This document shows, in pieces, positions 61,038-64,000 of a stretch of 64,000 nucleotides of DNA (its first letter is position 1; each line of letters begins with the position of its first letter). Below the pieces are notes generated by a model that was not told the DNA's origin, did no database searches, and saw nothing but the letters and a program-made list of their open reading frames with translations. This DNA is from Olsenella porci. GTDB lineage: Bacteria; Actinomycetota; Coriobacteriia; Coriobacteriales; Atopobiaceae. The stretch covers positions 1-64,000 of the forward strand of contig NZ_VUNC01000006.1 in the NCBI RefSeq assembly GCF_009695875.1, written 5' to 3'. A program made the position numbers and the translations under genes.

Positions 61038-62533
61038 TGGCGAACTTCGACCAGCTTTCCGCCGCCCAGATTGCCGCCGGCGTGAGGGCGGGTGACTTCT
61101 CCGCCACTGAGGTCGCGCGCGCGTCCCTCGACGCCGTCGACGCACGCGAGCCGCAGGTCCAGGCGTTCCTGGAGGTCTCCGCGGACCTCGCCCTCAAGGC
61201 GGCCGAGAGGACCGACCAGGCAAGGGCCAGGGGAGAGGAGCTTGGACCCCTCGCCGGAGTGCCCTGCGCGTTCAAGGACAACATGCACCTTGTGGGCACG
61301 CACACCACCTGCGCCTCCCGAATGCTCGAGAACTACGAGTCCACGTTCACCGCGACCTGCGTTCAGCGCATGCTCGACGCCGGTGCCACGCCCATCGGGA
61401 AGGCCAACATGGACGAGTTCGCGTTTGGCTCGTCCACGGAGTCCAGCGCGTTCCACCGCACCAACAACCCGTGGGACACCACGCGCGTGCCTGGCGGCTC
61501 GTCGGGCGGCTCGGCTGCCGCGGTCGCGTCGGGCGAGGTCACGGTCTCGCTGGGATCGGACACGGGCGGCTCCATCCGCCAGCCGGCAAGCCTCTGCGGC
61601 GTCGTGGGGATGAAGCCAACGTACGGTGCCGTGAGCCGCTACGGCGTGGTCGCCTTTGGCTCGTCGCTCGACCAGGTGGGGCCGTTCGGCCGCCGGGTTG
61701 AGGACGTCGCGCTCGCCATGAACGCGCTCGTCTCGCCTGGCCGCGACCCCTTCGACTCAACCAGCCAGGACTGCCCGATCGACTTCCTGGAGCACCTGGA
61801 AGACCCCATAGCGGGCAAGCGCGTGGGCATCGTTCCCCAGCTCATGGAGGTCCAGGGCCTCACCGACGAGGTCAGGGATGCAGTGAACGGCGCCGCCCGC
61901 GCCCTCGAGGATCAGGGCGCCCAGGTGGTGGAGGTCGACCTCCCCAACATCGCAAGCGCCATCTCGGCCTACTACGTGATCGCGCCCTGCGAGGCCTTCA
62001 GCAACCTCGCCCGCTTTGACGGCGTCCGCTACGGGTACCAGGAGCAGGGCTGCGCCACGCTGGCAGAGCAGACCTCGCTCTCGCGCGCCCACGGCTTTGG
62101 CGAGGAGGCCAAGCGCCGCCAGATGCTCGGCGCCTACCTGCTCTCGAGTGGGGTCTACGACACCTACTACTATCCCGCGCAGCAGGTGAGGACCCTCATC
62201 ACGCAGGACTACGAGCGCGCATACGAGAAGTGCGACGTCATCCTCATGCCGGCGGCCCCTCGCACGGCGTTCAAGTTTGGCGAGCTGTCCGACCCCACCC
62301 AGATGTACGCGTCGGACATGTTCACAATCTCGAACAACATCGTGGGCAACGGTGGCGTCAGTGTCCCCCTGGGACTCGGGCGCGACTCGGGGCTGCCCGT
62401 GTCGGCCCAGCTCCAGGGCCCCGCGTTCAGGGACCGCATGCTCCTGCAGTTTGCCCGCTCCATCGAGCGCGCCTACGACGCGAGCGGCATCGTCGCGCCC
62501 GACTTTGCCGGGAAGGGGGGTGACCTCGCATGA
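61037..62533 (+). CDS. gatA: Asp/Glu-tRNA amidotransferase subunit A
   Basis: 498-residue amidase-signature glutaminase that feeds ammonia to GatB. The catalytic triad is K80 (CAFKDN), S155 (PGGSSGGS) and S179 (SDTGGSIR), at the positions known from characterised GatA. The C-terminal lid motif NIVGNGGVSVPLGLG is present. Overlaps gatB by four bases (ATGA). Confidence 0.97.
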   Translation: MANFDQLSAAQIAAGVRAGDFSATEVARASLDAVDAREPQVQAFLEVSADLALKAAERTDQARARGEELGPLAGVPCAFKDNMHLVGTHTTCASRMLENYESTFTATCVQRMLDAGATPIGKANMDEFAFGSSTESSAFHRTNNPWDTTRVPGGSSGGSAAAVASGEVTVSLGSDTGGSIRQPASLCGVVGMKPTYGAVSRYGVVAFGSSLDQVGPFGRRVEDVALAMNALVSPGRDPFDSTSQDCPIDFLEHLEDPIAGKRVGIVPQLMEVQGLTDEVRDAVNGAARALEDQGAQVVEVDLPNIASAISAYYVIAPCEAFSNLARFDGVRYGYQEQGCATLAEQTSLSRAHGFGEEAKRRQMLGAYLLSSGVYDTYYYPAQQVRTLITQDYERAYEKCDVILMPAAPRTAFKFGELSDPTQMYASDMFTISNNIVGNGGVSVPLGLGRDSGLPVSAQLQGPAFRDRMLLQFARSIERAYDASGIVAPDFAGKGGDLA

Positions 62534-64000
62534 GGAGCCTCCAGGAGGTGCTCCAGGACTGGGAGGCCGTCATCGGCCTGGAGGTCCACACCGAGCTCAC
62601 CACGCTCGAGACCAAGATGTTCTGCAACTGCAAGCTGAGCCACGACGACGAGCCCAACACCAACGTATGCCCGGTGTGCCTGGGCATGCCCGGGGCGCTG
62701 CCCGTCCCCAACAAGAAGGCGATCCAGTCCATCGTGATGGCTGGCCTGGCGACCAACTGCCAGATCCAGAAGCACTCGATGTTCTACCGCAAGCACTACT
62801 TCTATCCCGACATGGCCAAGAACTTCCAGACCACGCAGGGGCCGGTCGCCTTCTGCATGTACGGTCACCTGGACCTCGAGGTGTCCGGCGAGGGTGCCTC
62901 CGAGCGCCCCGACGGGGTCGAGACCGGCACCGACACCGTGGCCGCCCACGACGTCGCCGCGCCGGTGACCGTGCGCAAGGCAGAGGACGGCTCCTACACG
63001 GTCCCCATCCGCATCCTGCGTATCCACATGGAGGAAGACGCCGCCAAGATGGTGCACGTGGGCGGCGAGGAGGGCCGCATCGCCGACGCCACCGAGTCCC
63101 TCATCGACTACAACCGCTGCGGCACCCCACTCATCGAGCTTGTGACCGAGCCCGACCTCCGCACTCCGGAGGAGGCGCGCCTCTTCATGGAGAAGCTCCA
63201 GCAGACCTTCCGCACGCTGGGCATCAGCGACTGCTCGCTCGAGAGCGGCTCCATGCGCTGCGACGGCAACGTGAGCCTGCGTCGCCGCGGGACCCGCGAG
63301 CTGGGCACCAAGACCGAGCTTAAGAACATCAACTCGTTCAAGAGCCTGCACGACGGCCTTGAGTACGAGATCCGCCGCCAGGCGGAGGTGCTCGAGGAGG
63401 GCGGGATCATCTACCAGGAGACCCGCCACTGGGAGCCCAGCCGCAAGCGCACCGTGGTCATGCGCGTGAAGGAGACGGCGGACGACTACCGCCTGTTCCC
63501 TGACCCCGACCTCGCGCCCTTCGACCTCTCCGACGAGTTCATCGACGACTGCCGCGCCCGCATCCCCGAGCTGCCCGACGCCAAGCGCGACCGCTACATC
63601 GCGTCCTACGGCCTCAAGCGTGCCGACGCTGCCCAGATCGCCGGCGACCCCGTCACGGCGGGCTTCTTTGAGGAGGCGGCCGACGGTGTCGACGCTCGCG
63701 TGGTCCCCACCATCGCGAACGTTATGGTCAACCTGGTCCCCGCCTTCGACGCCCTCACCCCTGCCCAGGTCCGCTCCATCTCCACGCTCCTCGCCAGTGA
63801 CGCCATCACCTTTGCCCAGGCCCGCGAGGTGCTCGAGGCCGTCAACGGCACCCAGGACGACCCGGAGCGCGTGGTGGACGAGCGCGGCATGCGCCAGGTC
63901 ACCGACACCGGTGCGCTCGAGCCCATCGTGGACGAGGTCCTGGACAGGTGCCAGGACCAGGTCCAGCAGTACCACGACGGCAACAAGAAGGTCGTTGGCT
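62530..64000 (+). CDS. gatB: Asp/Glu-tRNA amidotransferase subunit B (3' end beyond window)
   Basis: About 490 residues visible, with no stop before the window ends. The cradle domain starts EAVIGLEVHTEL; the zinc cysteines CNC and CPVCLG are present; the kinase-like site YRKHYFYPDMAKNFQTTQ and the GatB signature SLRRRGTRELGTKTELKNINSF are intact, followed by the helical and YqeY-like tail. Kinases the amide-acceptor carboxylate on misacylated tRNA. Confidence 0.96.
   Translation, partial: MRSLQEVLQDWEAVIGLEVHTELTTLETKMFCNCKLSHDDEPNTNVCPVCLGMPGALPVPNKKAIQSIVMAGLATNCQIQKHSMFYRKHYFYPDMAKNFQTTQGPVAFCMYGHLDLEVSGEGASERPDGVETGTDTVAAHDVAAPVTVRKAEDGSYTVPIRILRIHMEEDAAKMVHVGGEEGRIADATESLIDYNRCGTPLIELVTEPDLRTPEEARLFMEKLQQTFRTLGISDCSLESGSMRCDGNVSLRRRGTRELGTKTELKNINSFKSLHDGLEYEIRRQAEVLEEGGIIYQETRHWEPSRKRTVVMRVKETADDYRLFPDPDLAPFDLSDEFIDDCRARIPELPDAKRDRYIASYGLKRADAAQIAGDPVTAGFFEEAADGVDARVVPTIANVMVNLVPAFDALTPAQVRSISTLLASDAITFAQAREVLEAVNGTQDDPERVVDERGMRQVTDTGALEPIVDEVLDRCQDQVQQYHDGNKKVVG

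Overview
The window is high in G+C, densely coded, and looks like an anaerobic or microaerophilic actinobacterium. The best guess is Coriobacteriia, close to Olsenella/Atopobium (Atopobiaceae). This rests on gene content and style: a six-gene suf iron-sulphur operon ending in an Rrf2 regulator, an oxygen-sensitive type L-serine dehydratase, a FeoA-FeoB fusion, an indirect-pathway GatCAB amidotransferase, a group-III-like phosphofructokinase, and GTG starts with purine-rich ribosome sites. No database was consulted, so the assignment is an inference.

Layout. 0-9 kb: sugar O-acetyltransferase, histidine phosphatase, membrane-anchored XRE regulator, Cof-type HAD phosphatase, a three-gene ABC importer (ATPase, permease, lipoprotein) and a ClC-type channel. 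9-16 kb: patatin-like lipase, single-chain L-serine dehydratase, a LysR regulator divergent from azlCD branched-chain amino acid exporters, and a class I aminotransferase. 17-25 kb: small membrane protein, trmL, SHOCT protein, methyltransferase plus YwaF/TMEM164-like membrane protein, htpG, YdcF-like protein coupled to LysR, EamA transporter. 25-34 kb: ECF sigma with an overlapping membrane anti-sigma candidate, DEDD exonuclease, feoAB, M18 aminopeptidase, class II glutamine amidotransferase. 34-43 kb: pfkA, cytoplasmic alpha-amylase, cysK-cysE, CPBP protease, glycosyltransferase, radical SAM protein. 43-52 kb: L,D-transpeptidase, glycosyltransferase fused to a winged-helix domain, low-complexity membrane protein, class II aldolase, NlpC/P60 hydrolase. 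52-57 kb: rrf2-sufU-sufS-sufD-sufB-sufC on the minus strand. 57-64 kb: bile-acid-symporter family protein, MFS transporter, gatC-gatA-gatB (gatB runs off the end).

How genes fit together. cysK-cysE make cysteine; SufS takes sulphur from cysteine, SufU relays it, SufBCD assemble clusters, and the Cys-rich Rrf2 protein is the likely feedback sensor. FeoAB supplies iron. The serine dehydratase and the radical SAM protein are Fe-S clients. Pfk, aldolase and amylase cover sugar breakdown. LysR/AzlCD and the serine dehydratase/aminotransferase form an amino acid block.

The most unusual material is between genes. Every intergenic gap above about 400 bases carries short palindromic or repeated DNA belonging to at least four separate families: a nested palindrome of about 45-50 bases with full and half copies, a 71-base element with TGCTTA/TAAGCA ends found twice at identical length, a tandem pair of GCGTTTA palindromes, and a TCAAAGAA box. 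Separately, the 9-mer GGGGAGAGG is strongly biased to the plus strand whatever the gene direction. A 15-base sequence is shared exactly by the upstream regions of cysK and the glutamine amidotransferase, with a similar core upstream of sufC. No rRNA, convincing tRNA, CRISPR array, transposase or prophage gene was seen.
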